NCBI GenBank assembly: GCA_002348385.1
Contig: DEBD01000029.1
Coordinates: 22,602-86,601 of the forward strand
From: Gammaproteobacteria bacterium UBA2965
Lineage (GTDB): Bacteria > Pseudomonadota > Gammaproteobacteria > Pseudomonadales > Azotimanducaceae
DNA: 64,000 nucleotides
Direction of reading: 5' to 3'
A program made the position numbers and the translations under genes. The notes beneath the pieces were generated by a model that saw only the letters and a program-made list of their open reading frames with translations, was not told where the DNA came from and searched no databases. Within the stretch, counting starts at the first letter, position 1. Each line of letters begins with the position of its first letter. Below are positions 51,411 to 58,968 of this stretch, piece by piece.

Positions 51411-53135
51411 TTAGTGACCCGTGGTCATTCGGTTGGCTTCCGCCAGGCTGGTTACGCCCTGAATCACCTTGCGCAAGCCCCCGCGGCGCAGGTCGTTGTA
51501 CCCCAGCTTCCGGGCTTGCTCGGCAAGCTGCATGCTGTTGCCTTCTTCCATGATAAGGCGGGCGATCTCCGGGGTTATTTTAACCACTTCATAGATTCCG
51601 ACCCGGCCTTTGTAGCCTTCGTTGCACTTATCGCACCCGTTGGAATTGGCTTCGAACACCTCAAAGTTCTGGGCGATCTCTTCTTCCGTGAAACCTTCCG
51701 CCAAGAGGGTTTCCTTGGGCACATCGATCACCTGCTTGCACGAGGCGCACAAACGGCGCGCAAGTCGCTGGGCGATGATCAGATTCACGCTGGTGGCCAG
51801 GTTGAAGGCCGGAACGCCCATGTTGCGAAGACGGGTGAGCGTTTCGGCAGCGGAGTTGGTGTGCAGGGTGGAGAGCACCATGTGGCCTGTCTGGGCTGCC
51901 TTGATGGCGATTTCCGCGGTTTCGATGTCGCGGATCTCCCCCACCATTACCACGTCCGGGTCCTGACGCAGGAAGGCGCGCAGTGCGGAAGCGAAATCCA
52001 GCCCCACCCGGGTATTCACGTTCACCTGGTTGATGCCTTCTAGGTTAATCTCCACGGGATCCTCCGCGGTGGCGATGTTGCGCTCCGCCGTGTTGAGGAT
52101 GTTCAAGCCGGTATATAGGGTAACCGTCTTGCCCGATCCAGTGGGCCCTGTTACCAGAATCATGCCTTGCGGCCGATGGATGGCATCCATCAACAGCGCC
52201 TGCTGATCCTCCTCGAAACCCAGCGCGTCGATACCCATCTTGGCGCTGGAAGGATCCAGGATTCGTAGCACGATCTTTTCGCCCCACAGCGTCGGCAGCG
52301 TGTTCACACGAAAGTCGATGGCACGGGTCTTGGACAGTTTCATCTTGATGCGGCCGTCCTGGGGCACCCGCCGCTCGGAGATGTCGAGCTCCGCCATGAC
52401 CTTCAGGCGTGCGGCCAAGCGCGTACCCAGGTTTGCGGGTGGGGCGGACATTTCGTGCAAGATGCCGTCGGTTCTGAACCGCACTCGATAGGTTTTCTCG
52501 TAAGGCTCGAAGTGAATGTCGGATGCGCCGGTCTTGATGGCGTCGAGTAGCATCTTGTTGACGAAGCGCACGATGGGCGTGTCGTCTGCCCCGCTGACAT
52601 CTTCGTCATCGTCTGCCTTCGTCTCGTCGAAGGCTTCCATGTCCAGGTCGTCGAGCTCGTCGCCATCCAGATCGCCCAAGCCATCGTCTTCCTGGGTGGA
52701 CAGGAACTGCTCGATCACTGCCTGCAGTTTGTCGTCTTCCACCAGAATGGTCTCGGTGTTGACGCCGGTGTGAAACTTGATTTCGTCCAGCGCCTGCAGG
52801 TTGGTGGGATCGGATACCGCCACGAACAAGCGCGCCCCGCGACGTATTAGGGGCAGTGCGCTGTGTTGTCGAATCAGACTCTCGCCCACCAGATCTTTGG
52901 GAATGGAATCCAGGTCGAATGCGGACAGGTCGATAACCGGCACGCCGAATTCTTCGGAAGCCGACAACGCAATGGTGCGCGAATCCGCCAGCCCGCTCTG
53001 CACCAGGTGGGTAACGAAAGCCACCCCCTTCTTGCGTGCTTCGTCGCTCGCGGCGACAGCGGTGTCCGCGTCGAGGATGTCTTCCTCAACGAGACGTCGC
53101 GCCAAACCGCTGAGTGGAATCGGTTCAGAAGCCAT
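51411..53135 (-). CDS. pilB: Type IV pilus assembly ATPase PilB
   Basis: PilB powers pilus extension. From ATG at 53135 the protein is 574 aa, with an N-terminal T2SSE_N/MshEN-type domain (SGLARRLVEEDIL onward) and an acidic linker (EDDGLGDLDGDELDDLDME, in part). The RecA-like ATPase domain has Walker A GPTGSGKTVTLY, an Asp box, Walker B VGEIRD and the His box, and there is a tetracysteine zinc site (CASC, CDKC). A TTG at 53147 is an alternative start. It heads the pilB-C-D operon. Confidence 0.95.
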   Translation of the reverse strand: MASEPIPLSGLARRLVEEDILDADTAVAASDEARKKGVAFVTHLVQSGLADSRTIALSASEEFGVPVIDLSAFDLDSIPKDLVGESLIRQHSALPLIRRGARLFVAVSDPTNLQALDEIKFHTGVNTETILVEDDKLQAVIEQFLSTQEDDGLGDLDGDELDDLDMEAFDETKADDDEDVSGADDTPIVRFVNKMLLDAIKTGASDIHFEPYEKTYRVRFRTDGILHEMSAPPANLGTRLAARLKVMAELDISERRVPQDGRIKMKLSKTRAIDFRVNTLPTLWGEKIVLRILDPSSAKMGIDALGFEEDQQALLMDAIHRPQGMILVTGPTGSGKTVTLYTGLNILNTAERNIATAEDPVEINLEGINQVNVNTRVGLDFASALRAFLRQDPDVVMVGEIRDIETAEIAIKAAQTGHMVLSTLHTNSAAETLTRLRNMGVPAFNLATSVNLIIAQRLARRLCASCKQVIDVPKETLLAEGFTEEEIAQNFEVFEANSNGCDKCNEGYKGRVGIYEVVKITPEIARLIMEEGNSMQLAEQARKLGYNDLRRGGLRKVIQGVTSLAEANRMTTGH

Positions 53136-53601
53136 CTGGCTGGGCAATCCTTGTACTAACTCAAAAACATTACAGTTCGCCGGGTCGCCAAGTCTAATCT
53201 GGCGTCACTAACGGCTCGATAAAGCGATCACAGTTTTGTTGTCGCCTTTACCACATGATAGCGCCTGTCAGCGCTTGGCCGAAGAGTCCGTTACCTGCCC
53301 TTTTTTTGTGTCGAGGTGCACCCTATGGGCAGGTTGTCGGACAACATCGGTGACTGACCGGAAATGTCATCAAGTGACGCGGTGAGAAACTTACGGATAG
53401 TCGTATAATGCGCCTCACCGAAAGCTGGTCAATCTCGGTAACGCAAGCTAACCTATTGACTCTAAAGTGATTTGTGAGCCAACAAGAGAAGCTGGTCGAA
53501 CATAGCAGAAGCTTTATGTCACCGCTAGTGCGACACGCGCGGCGCAAATGCCCCCGCATGAGCTGCCACGTTTTGAGCTAAACAATGGAGTAATGATCAA
53601 G
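53136..53601. promoter_or_regulatory. pilB–pilA divergent intergenic region
   Basis: About 466 bases without a supported gene. It contains an inverted repeat ACCTGCCC (53293-53300) / GGGCAGGT (53327-53334), with a T7 run inside the loop, directly abutting a second palindrome GTTGT-CGG-ACAAC (53333-53345). A perfect TATAAT lies at 53404-53409 toward pilA, with no good -35. I looked for a sigma-54 GG-N10-GC element, common for pilA, and did not find a convincing one. A GGAG at 53587-53590 serves the pilin start. Confidence 0.5.
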
Positions 53602-54084
53602 ATGAAAAATGCGATGCAAAAGGGTTTTACCCTCATCGAATTGATGATCGTGGTAGCCATCATCGGCATTCTGGCTGCTGTGGCACTGCCCGCTTATCAG
53701 GACTATATCGAGAACTCGAACATGGCGAAGGTGGCTTCGCACTTCGAGGAAGGTGTGCGTTTCGCACACAATGAAATGCGTAAGGTACAAGCTGACGTTT
53801 CCATCGGTCGTCTGGCCAATCTGACTGCTGCGGACACCGAGTATCCGGACGCGCAAGCGTGGGTTGACGTGCTGAATTCCAACGGCGGGGGATCTCCCGG
53901 CGGGGACGATCCATACGGCACCGCTGCCGACAACGCTTCTGGCATAGTTGGTATTGCCGAGACTAGCGGTTCTTTCGCAGGCCGCGACCTCGTCATCACC
54001 TTTACCCGTCCTGAGTTCGGTGCTTTCCCGGCGCCCACCTCGGTCAACGGCGGTGTGAAGGCTGTTGATTTCTCGAACATCTAA
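53602..54084 (+). CDS. Type IV pilin, probable major subunit
   Basis: Prepilin with an 8-residue leader MKNAMQKG cleaved before FTLIELMIVVAIIGILAAVALPAY, with the essential Glu5 of the mature chain. GGAG lies 11 bases upstream of this ATG; an ATG at 53593 would give an 11-residue leader. The total is 160 aa. The globular part contains Gly/Ser/Asp-rich loops (SNGGGSPGGDDPYG) and no cysteine, so it lacks the usual C-terminal disulfide loop. A strong terminator follows. Position next to pilB suggests pilA, but the division of labour with the second pilin is unknown. Confidence 0.9.
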   Translation: MKNAMQKGFTLIELMIVVAIIGILAAVALPAYQDYIENSNMAKVASHFEEGVRFAHNEMRKVQADVSIGRLANLTAADTEYPDAQAWVDVLNSNGGGSPGGDDPYGTAADNASGIVGIAETSGSFAGRDLVITFTRPEFGAFPAPTSVNGGVKAVDFSNI

Positions 54085-54113
54085 TCGACCCGGTTAGATA
54101 AAGAGTAAGATTC

Positions 54114-54139
54114 GAGGGCCCTTGCGGCCCTCGGTTTTT
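54114..54139 (+). terminator. Rho-independent terminator after the first pilin gene
   Basis: GAGGGCC (54114-54120), loop CTTGC, GGCCCTC (54126-54132), then GG and five Ts to 54139. The stem and T run are placed 30 bases after the pilin stop. It would allow high pilin expression with limited read-through into the second pilin. Confidence 0.88.
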
Positions 54140-54173
54140 CGCGCTGTAAGGAAACCTCAGCGGAGGTGCCAGC

Positions 54174-54554
54174 ATGAGCAAGTCGATCCGACGAACGCGA
54201 GGATTCAGCCTGATCGAAATGATGATCGTGATTTCCATCGTGGCGATCCTCGCCGCGGTGGCGCTGCCCGCCTACAACGACTACATCCAGACTTCCCGCG
54301 AGGGCGCCCTGACCACCAACATCTCCACCATGGAGGTGTTTCAGGAAGACTTTCGCTTGCGCACCGGTAACTATCTCGTAGATGCGGCGGATATTGCCGC
54401 CATCGAAGCGGCAATCGGATGGGCACCGCAAAGTGACGACGGCACTACCTATGCCATCACCGATCCGGGTGGGGGCAGCTACGACGTGACTGCTACCGGC
54501 AACGACAGCGTCGTGGTGTGCATGCGTATGCCCGAAAAGACGCGCTGTCCGTAA
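54174..54554 (+). CDS. Second type IV pilin-like protein with C-terminal cysteine pair
   Basis: A 126-aa prepilin. Its leader MSKSIRRTRG is cleaved before FSLIEMMIVISIVAILAAVALPAY, with Glu5 present. The C-terminus has two cysteines in VVVCMRMPEKTRCP, the D-loop arrangement of PilA/PilE pilins. It is shorter than the first pilin, with only about 35% similarity by eye outside the helix. A GCGGAGG site precedes the ATG. It lies after the terminator, so it may be expressed at a lower level as a minor pilin or be an alternative major pilin. Confidence 0.88.
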   Translation: MSKSIRRTRGFSLIEMMIVISIVAILAAVALPAYNDYIQTSREGALTTNISTMEVFQEDFRLRTGNYLVDAADIAAIEAAIGWAPQSDDGTTYAITDPGGGSYDVTATGNDSVVVCMRMPEKTRCP

Positions 54555-54611
54555 CCGCATTTGCCCAGGCGTTTCTGGGGTCGCCAAAACCATGTATTCT
54601 GCCGGCGCCTG

Positions 54612-54687
54612 GCCGGAATAGCTCAGTTGGTAGAGCACCGCATTCGTAATGCGGTTGTCCGGAGTTCAAGTCTCCGTTCCGGCACCA
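54612..54687 (+). tRNA. tRNA-Thr (anticodon CGT)
   Basis: A 76-base cloverleaf. Acceptor GCCGGAA pairs with TTCCGGC, the D-arm is GCTCAGTTGGTAGAGC, the anticodon stem CCGCA/TGCGG holds loop TTCGTAA (anticodon CGT, reading ACG), the T-arm contains GTTCAAG, and an encoded ACCA end is present. It closely resembles E. coli thrW. In Pseudomonas a tRNA-Thr also lies beside the pilin locus and marks a variable cassette boundary. Confidence 0.97.
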
Positions 54688-54721
54688 GTCATCCCCTTAT
54701 AGACACAGGAGCGCACCTCGA

Positions 54722-56650
54722 GTGAGCGCGGTACCCCCGGTGCATCCGAGCCGTATGCCGGTGGCCGCAGCACTTGTGTTTGCCAGTATCGCAGGCTTGT
54801 CCGTGTTTTACGGCATGACGGTAAATGCGGTGGTGCTGCTTCTGGCGGTGTTTGGTCTGTTGACCGCGGCGAGCCTGTTGGGCCCGCGTCGTCTGGCCCA
54901 GGGTATGGCCGAAGTGCCATGGGCTTCGGCGCTGGCGGTTGCGGCAGTGGTGCTGTTGGGGCTGAACTACCAGCTTTCGCTCAGCAAGGATTCGAGCTTT
55001 GCCGCCAGCTGGTCGCTGGCGCTAATTCCGCTGTCCTTCATCGTGGCACGTGCCCTGGGCGTTTGGGGTTGGCGGGTGTGCGCGGGGTTGGGCCTGCTGG
55101 TGTTGGCGTATGCCGCCGCGTCGTTGTGGAGTTACTTCCGCCAGGGCGTGCGGCCCGCTCTGCCCCTGGCGGATCTCAACAACTACTGCACGCTCTTGTA
55201 CATGGTGCTGCTGCCGGGCACCTATGCGTATCTTGTCAGGGCTTGGCGCAGCGATGGCTTGGCGTGGTGGTGGCACCTGGTGGCTCATCTGGCTGTTGGT
55301 CTCATTGTTACGGTGGTGTTTGCCACCCAATCCCGGGTGGGCACCCTGGTGGTTGCGACCGGGCTGACCATCTTCGTAGGTCTTTCGCTGGTGCGGAGTG
55401 TGCGCAAGTGGCCGGCTTTGTCGTTGTTGGGAATGGCCGCGCTCCTCTACGTGGGAATCAACGCCATTCAGGCGGGCGGTGGCCGATTCGATGCGCAAGA
55501 TATCGGCGAGGGCGCCCAGCTGCGCGCAGCGCTGAACATGTCCGCGCTCGATATCTATCGAGAGCATCCGGTCGTCGGGGCGGGGATCAACCTGTTTCCC
55601 GTGCTCTACCGCATGCATCGCAATCCCGTTGATCAGGAGACCGCTGGATTATCGCCCCACAATGACTACCTGCAGCTGTTGGCGGAAGGTGGGCCGCTGA
55701 TGTGCCTGGTGTTGCTGGGATTTGCCCTGGGCGTGGGTGTTCGTTTCCTGCAGCTGACCTTTTCTAGCGATGGCGAGGGGCCGGATGCGTCCTACGGCAT
55801 TCTGTTGGCGCTGGGTGCCACGCTGGCCCACGCGGCCATCAACTTCGTGCTGATGACGTCTGTTCTCGCCTGTCTGCTGGGTTTGGGAGCTGCCCTGATT
55901 CCCTGGCAGAATGTGAGCGAGGTGGCGCGTAGCACGATTGCGGCACGGTTGCGTTTCGCGGTGATCGGCGGATTGTGCTGGGGTTGGTTGGCATTCGCGT
56001 ACCTGGTTCTGGATGTTTTCTCTCTGGGTGTCTATGAAGCGCAGGCGGGCATTCCTTTCGCCTCCCAGCTCAGGGCCGACCCGGAGCGTACGCTGGCTTA
56101 CTCACGATTCGTGCAGACGGTCAATGCGGATCGTGGCGTACCCGTGCTGGCGGAAGCCGCCTACTACCAGGCCCGTCTGGACGAAAAGCCCGAGTCCGAA
56201 TACCTGCGTGGTCTGACTGTGGCGACCTATCGGCGCGCTCGTCAGGTAGATCCTTACAACCCCGCCGTATTGCTGCAGATGCATTCCCTGCTGCTGACGC
56301 ACCCCGAGTTGGTTTCGGGCTTGCCGGAGGGTGAGCGGCCGTTCGATTTGCTGCTTGCGGCCATATCACTGGATCCGATACTGCTGTCCGCATACGACCG
56401 TCTTATCTCTGCGCTGGAATCCCAGGGGCGCGGCGAGTTGGCTTACCAGGTGGTGAAGCAGCAACTTGGGCCCTGGCTGGTGTGGCTTGCCACCCAAAAC
56501 CCTCTGGCGGCAGAACGCGTGCTGACCTACCTGCAGGCCTGGGCCGCGCGGGAGCAGGACGCGGCTTACGCCACTACCCTGAAGGCGCTGGAGGAGCGGC
56601 TTCGGAAGCTGGAGTTTCGTCCTCGACAGCTTTGGTTTCAGGGGAAGTGA
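54722..56650 (+). CDS. O-antigen ligase/PglL-like protein, putative pilin O-oligosaccharyltransferase
   Basis: Polytopic membrane protein of 642 aa from a GTG start with about 12 helices, and a large periplasmic loop containing the Wzy_C-family histidine motif SPHNDYLQLLAEGG. The C-terminal about 200 residues are soluble with Tyr/Leu-rich helices, as in PglL/PilO-type oligosaccharyltransferases. Its place one tRNA downstream of two pilin genes and beside a TfpZ-type gene suggests that it glycosylates pilin, like TfpO in Pseudomonas. A general O-antigen ligase role cannot be excluded. Its 3' end overlaps the opposing tfpZ-like gene by 77 bases. Confidence 0.82.
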   Translation: MSAVPPVHPSRMPVAAALVFASIAGLSVFYGMTVNAVVLLLAVFGLLTAASLLGPRRLAQGMAEVPWASALAVAAVVLLGLNYQLSLSKDSSFAASWSLALIPLSFIVARALGVWGWRVCAGLGLLVLAYAAASLWSYFRQGVRPALPLADLNNYCTLLYMVLLPGTYAYLVRAWRSDGLAWWWHLVAHLAVGLIVTVVFATQSRVGTLVVATGLTIFVGLSLVRSVRKWPALSLLGMAALLYVGINAIQAGGGRFDAQDIGEGAQLRAALNMSALDIYREHPVVGAGINLFPVLYRMHRNPVDQETAGLSPHNDYLQLLAEGGPLMCLVLLGFALGVGVRFLQLTFSSDGEGPDASYGILLALGATLAHAAINFVLMTSVLACLLGLGAALIPWQNVSEVARSTIAARLRFAVIGGLCWGWLAFAYLVLDVFSLGVYEAQAGIPFASQLRADPERTLAYSRFVQTVNADRGVPVLAEAAYYQARLDEKPESEYLRGLTVATYRRARQVDPYNPAVLLQMHSLLLTHPELVSGLPEGERPFDLLLAAISLDPILLSAYDRLISALESQGRGELAYQVVKQQLGPWLVWLATQNPLAAERVLTYLQAWAAREQDAAYATTLKALEERLRKLEFRPRQLWFQGK

Positions 56651-57371
56651 CTGGTAACAAGATTACGCCTGCAGGGTCTAAATTGGATTTTCGCAGCGCC
56701 AGCAAGGCCAGGTGGTAACGGGTACCTAGGGGGAAGTATAGGTAGTCTGAGGGTTCGCCGCCGTGTTGCTGCGTGAATGCTGCCAGTTCGGATGAGCGCG
56801 CCTTCTGTAGGTCTCCCGGGGGTTGTGGGTCACGCTCCATATCGATGCCTCTAGGGTCGAAGGGCTGGTAGTACTCTGTCAGCGTCGCCAATGGAATTCG
56901 GTTGTTGATCGCGTGGCGTCGAACTTCCGACTGCTGTGTAGGATCTTCCGGCAGCGCCACCCTGATCCACTTGGGGCTGGGCCCTGGTAGGTGGCGCAGC
57001 TCGGGCGTTGGCTTGCCGACTTCTGCATAGTCGCCGGCGGTCATGCTGTGGAAGAAGCCGTCCGAGTACACCAGGGCGACGGGTCTTTCGGTGTAGACCA
57101 CGAAGGTGCCGGCTACCAGGCATGCGGCTTGAAACACCCCGATGAGGGTGAGGTCGGTGCGCAGCCCCGGCTTGCCGGCTTTGTACACACACAACGTCAG
57201 CATTGGGCCGAGCACTAGGTCGACCAGCGCTATGATGCGTATGCCCTGCCAGCCGCCGTCTGTAGTGAAAAAGAAGTCTGGGTACCAGTGGAACAGGATT
57301 AGGTAACCTAGTATCAGAAATAACACCAGGCTGATACCGAGGTGGATCCCGAAGGCGCCAAATCGGTTCAT
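56574..57371 (-). CDS. TfpX/TfpZ family type IV pilin accessory protein
   Basis: Inner-membrane protein of 265 aa with three or four N-terminal helices (FGIHLGISLVLFLILGYLIL, then DLVLGPMLTLCVYKAG) and a periplasmic domain. The FHWYPDFFFTTDGGWQG and ALVDLVLGP segments are characteristic of the TfpZ family, which help assembly of particular pilin alleles in Pseudomonas. A GGGGAG site precedes the ATG. The Pro/Ala-rich tail (ETPASEAAPPAPSG) is encoded antisense to the end of the neighbouring ligase gene. Confidence 0.83.
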   Translation of the reverse strand: MNRFGAFGIHLGISLVLFLILGYLILFHWYPDFFFTTDGGWQGIRIIALVDLVLGPMLTLCVYKAGKPGLRTDLTLIGVFQAACLVAGTFVVYTERPVALVYSDGFFHSMTAGDYAEVGKPTPELRHLPGPSPKWIRVALPEDPTQQSEVRRHAINNRIPLATLTEYYQPFDPRGIDMERDPQPPGDLQKARSSELAAFTQQHGGEPSDYLYFPLGTRYHLALLALRKSNLDPAGVILLPVTSPETKAVEDETPASEAAPPAPSG

Positions 57372-57382
57372 GATCTCCCCTT

Positions 57383-58249
57383 TCAGGAAAAACGCATGGA
57401 CAGATCCAAGGGCATTACCTGCTTGGTGATTGCCCCGCTGGATATATAGTCCACCCCAGTGGCGGCAATTTCTGCGATGGTTTCCTCGGTGATGTCACCC
57501 GACGCCTCCAGCTCGATGCGGCCGTCAGCCAGCTCAACGGCTCGGCGGGTGTCTTCCAGGCTGAAGTTGTCCAGTAGCGCGATCTGTGCTCCCGCAGCGA
57601 TGGCGGCCTGCAACTCGTCCAGCGACTCCACTTCGACTTCCACCGTTAGCTCAGGGTGGGCCCGGCGGGCGGACCGCACGGCGCAGGCGATCCCGCCTGC
57701 TGCGCTGAGATGGTTCTCCTTGATCAGATAAGCGTCGAACAGGCCGAGACGGTGGTTGTGCCCGCCGCCGCAGTGAACGGCGTACTTCTGGGCGAGACGC
57801 AATCCGGGAACGGTCTTGCGGGTGTCGAGCAACCGGGTAGGTAACGAGTCGATGAGGTTCGCGAAGCGACGCGTGGTGGTGGCGGTACCGCATAGCAGCT
57901 GGACGAAGTTCAGCAGCGTGCGTTCCAGGGTGACCAGGGCTCGGGCGTCGCCGTTGATCTCGAACAGCACTTGATTGGCAGCGACGTCCGCTCCGTCATG
58001 GGCGTGCAGCGTTGACTCGATTTGCGTATCCATCGCAGCGCATACGGCGTCTACCCACGGAGCCCCACAGAAGACTCCGTCGTCCCGTGTGATCACTACG
58101 GCATGAGCGGTGGTTTCCGCGCCGATGAGCGCCGCGGTGATGTCGCCGCCACCGATGTCTTCGCCCAGGGCGCGACGCACCTGGTCGGCAAGGTCTGCTT
58201 TGAGCAAATCGGCATGGGCGAAACTCTTGAGCAGGGAATGGTCTTTCAC
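57383..58249 (-). CDS. nadC: Nicotinate-nucleotide pyrophosphorylase NadC
   Basis: NadC converts quinolinate and PRPP to nicotinate mononucleotide in de novo NAD synthesis. From GTG at 58249 the protein is 288 aa. It shows GEDIGGGDITA, the LNFVQLLCGTATTTRRF region, LDTRKTVPGLR, GGGHNHRLGLFDAYLIKENH and EVEVESLDEL. The longer reading to 58483 overlaps ampD and is rejected; TTG at 58273 is possible. It is divergent from ampD, as in pseudomonads. Confidence 0.95.
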   Translation of the reverse strand: MKDHSLLKSFAHADLLKADLADQVRRALGEDIGGGDITAALIGAETTAHAVVITRDDGVFCGAPWVDAVCAAMDTQIESTLHAHDGADVAANQVLFEINGDARALVTLERTLLNFVQLLCGTATTTRRFANLIDSLPTRLLDTRKTVPGLRLAQKYAVHCGGGHNHRLGLFDAYLIKENHLSAAGGIACAVRSARRAHPELTVEVEVESLDELQAAIAAGAQIALLDNFSLEDTRRAVELADGRIELEASGDITEETIAEIAATGVDYISSGAITKQVMPLDLSMRFS

Positions 58250-58315
58250 GTTTGTACGAACCTGATGGTGCAAGCATAATTTTAATGCATTGGGCTTGTT
58301 GAGGCGCGGGAGTTC

Positions 58316-58870
58316 GTGCGGGTAACCAATCAGCATCGACTGCAGCATGCAGAGCAGCACGCGTCGCCTTACTGCGATGTCCGTCCGGATCCCGAAGACG
58401 TGGCCCTGCTCGTGATTCACGGTATTTCTTTGCCACCTGGAGAGTATGGCGGAGATCTGATCACCCGGCTGTTCACCGACCACTTGCCCGACGACCTACC
58501 CCCCAGGCTGCAGGAACTGCGCGATCTGAAAGTGTCGTCCCACCTGCTCATATCGCGGACTGGAGAGATCCAGCAGTTCGTACCCTTTCATCTACGCGCT
58601 TGGCATGCGGGCGAGTCGGTTTGGCGAGGCCGGCCGGGTTGCAACGACTTTGCCGTGGGCATCGAGCTTGAGGGCTGCGACGATGAGGCGTATACCGATG
58701 ATCAATACAAGGCGCTGCTCGCAGCGAGTCGCGCGTTGATGATCAAGTATCCGCGCCTTGGCCTGGACACGGTGGTGGGTCACTCGGAAATCGCGCCGGG
58801 GCGCAAGACAGACCCGGGCGGGGCCTTTGATTGGGGTCGCTTTCTCAGGGGGCTGGGTAAGCCCGAGTGA
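58316..58870 (+). CDS. ampD: 1,6-anhydro-N-acetylmuramyl-L-alanine amidase AmpD
   Basis: AmpD is the cytosolic zinc amidase that recycles anhydro-muropeptides and so keeps AmpR-type beta-lactamase induction low. The 184-aa protein starts at GTG. Zinc ligands align as His35 (LLVIHGIS), His156 (VVGHSEIAPGRK) and Asp166 (KTDPGGAFDW). RAWHAGES and GIELEG are also conserved. No ampE follows; aceE begins about 100 bases downstream. Confidence 0.96.
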   Translation: MRVTNQHRLQHAEQHASPYCDVRPDPEDVALLVIHGISLPPGEYGGDLITRLFTDHLPDDLPPRLQELRDLKVSSHLLISRTGEIQQFVPFHLRAWHAGESVWRGRPGCNDFAVGIELEGCDDEAYTDDQYKALLAASRALMIKYPRLGLDTVVGHSEIAPGRKTDPGGAFDWGRFLRGLGKPE

Positions 58871-58968
58871 GGGGTTGGCGCTCCTGGTCGGCGAACCGGT
58901 TGCGCTGATGCGCTACCATTAGCGGCGCGCGGCGGGCTCGTGTGAGTGCGCCACATAGAAGGATGGCC

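Noticed and set aside
53487..53510. Possible sigma-54 promoter before the first pilin gene.
   Set aside because: The GG and GC doublets are one base off the required N10 spacing and the flanking consensus is poor.
54612..58300. Search for a duplicated tRNA-Thr 3' end marking an integrated island.
   Set aside because: I found no second copy of the T-arm/acceptor sequence downstream and no integrase gene.
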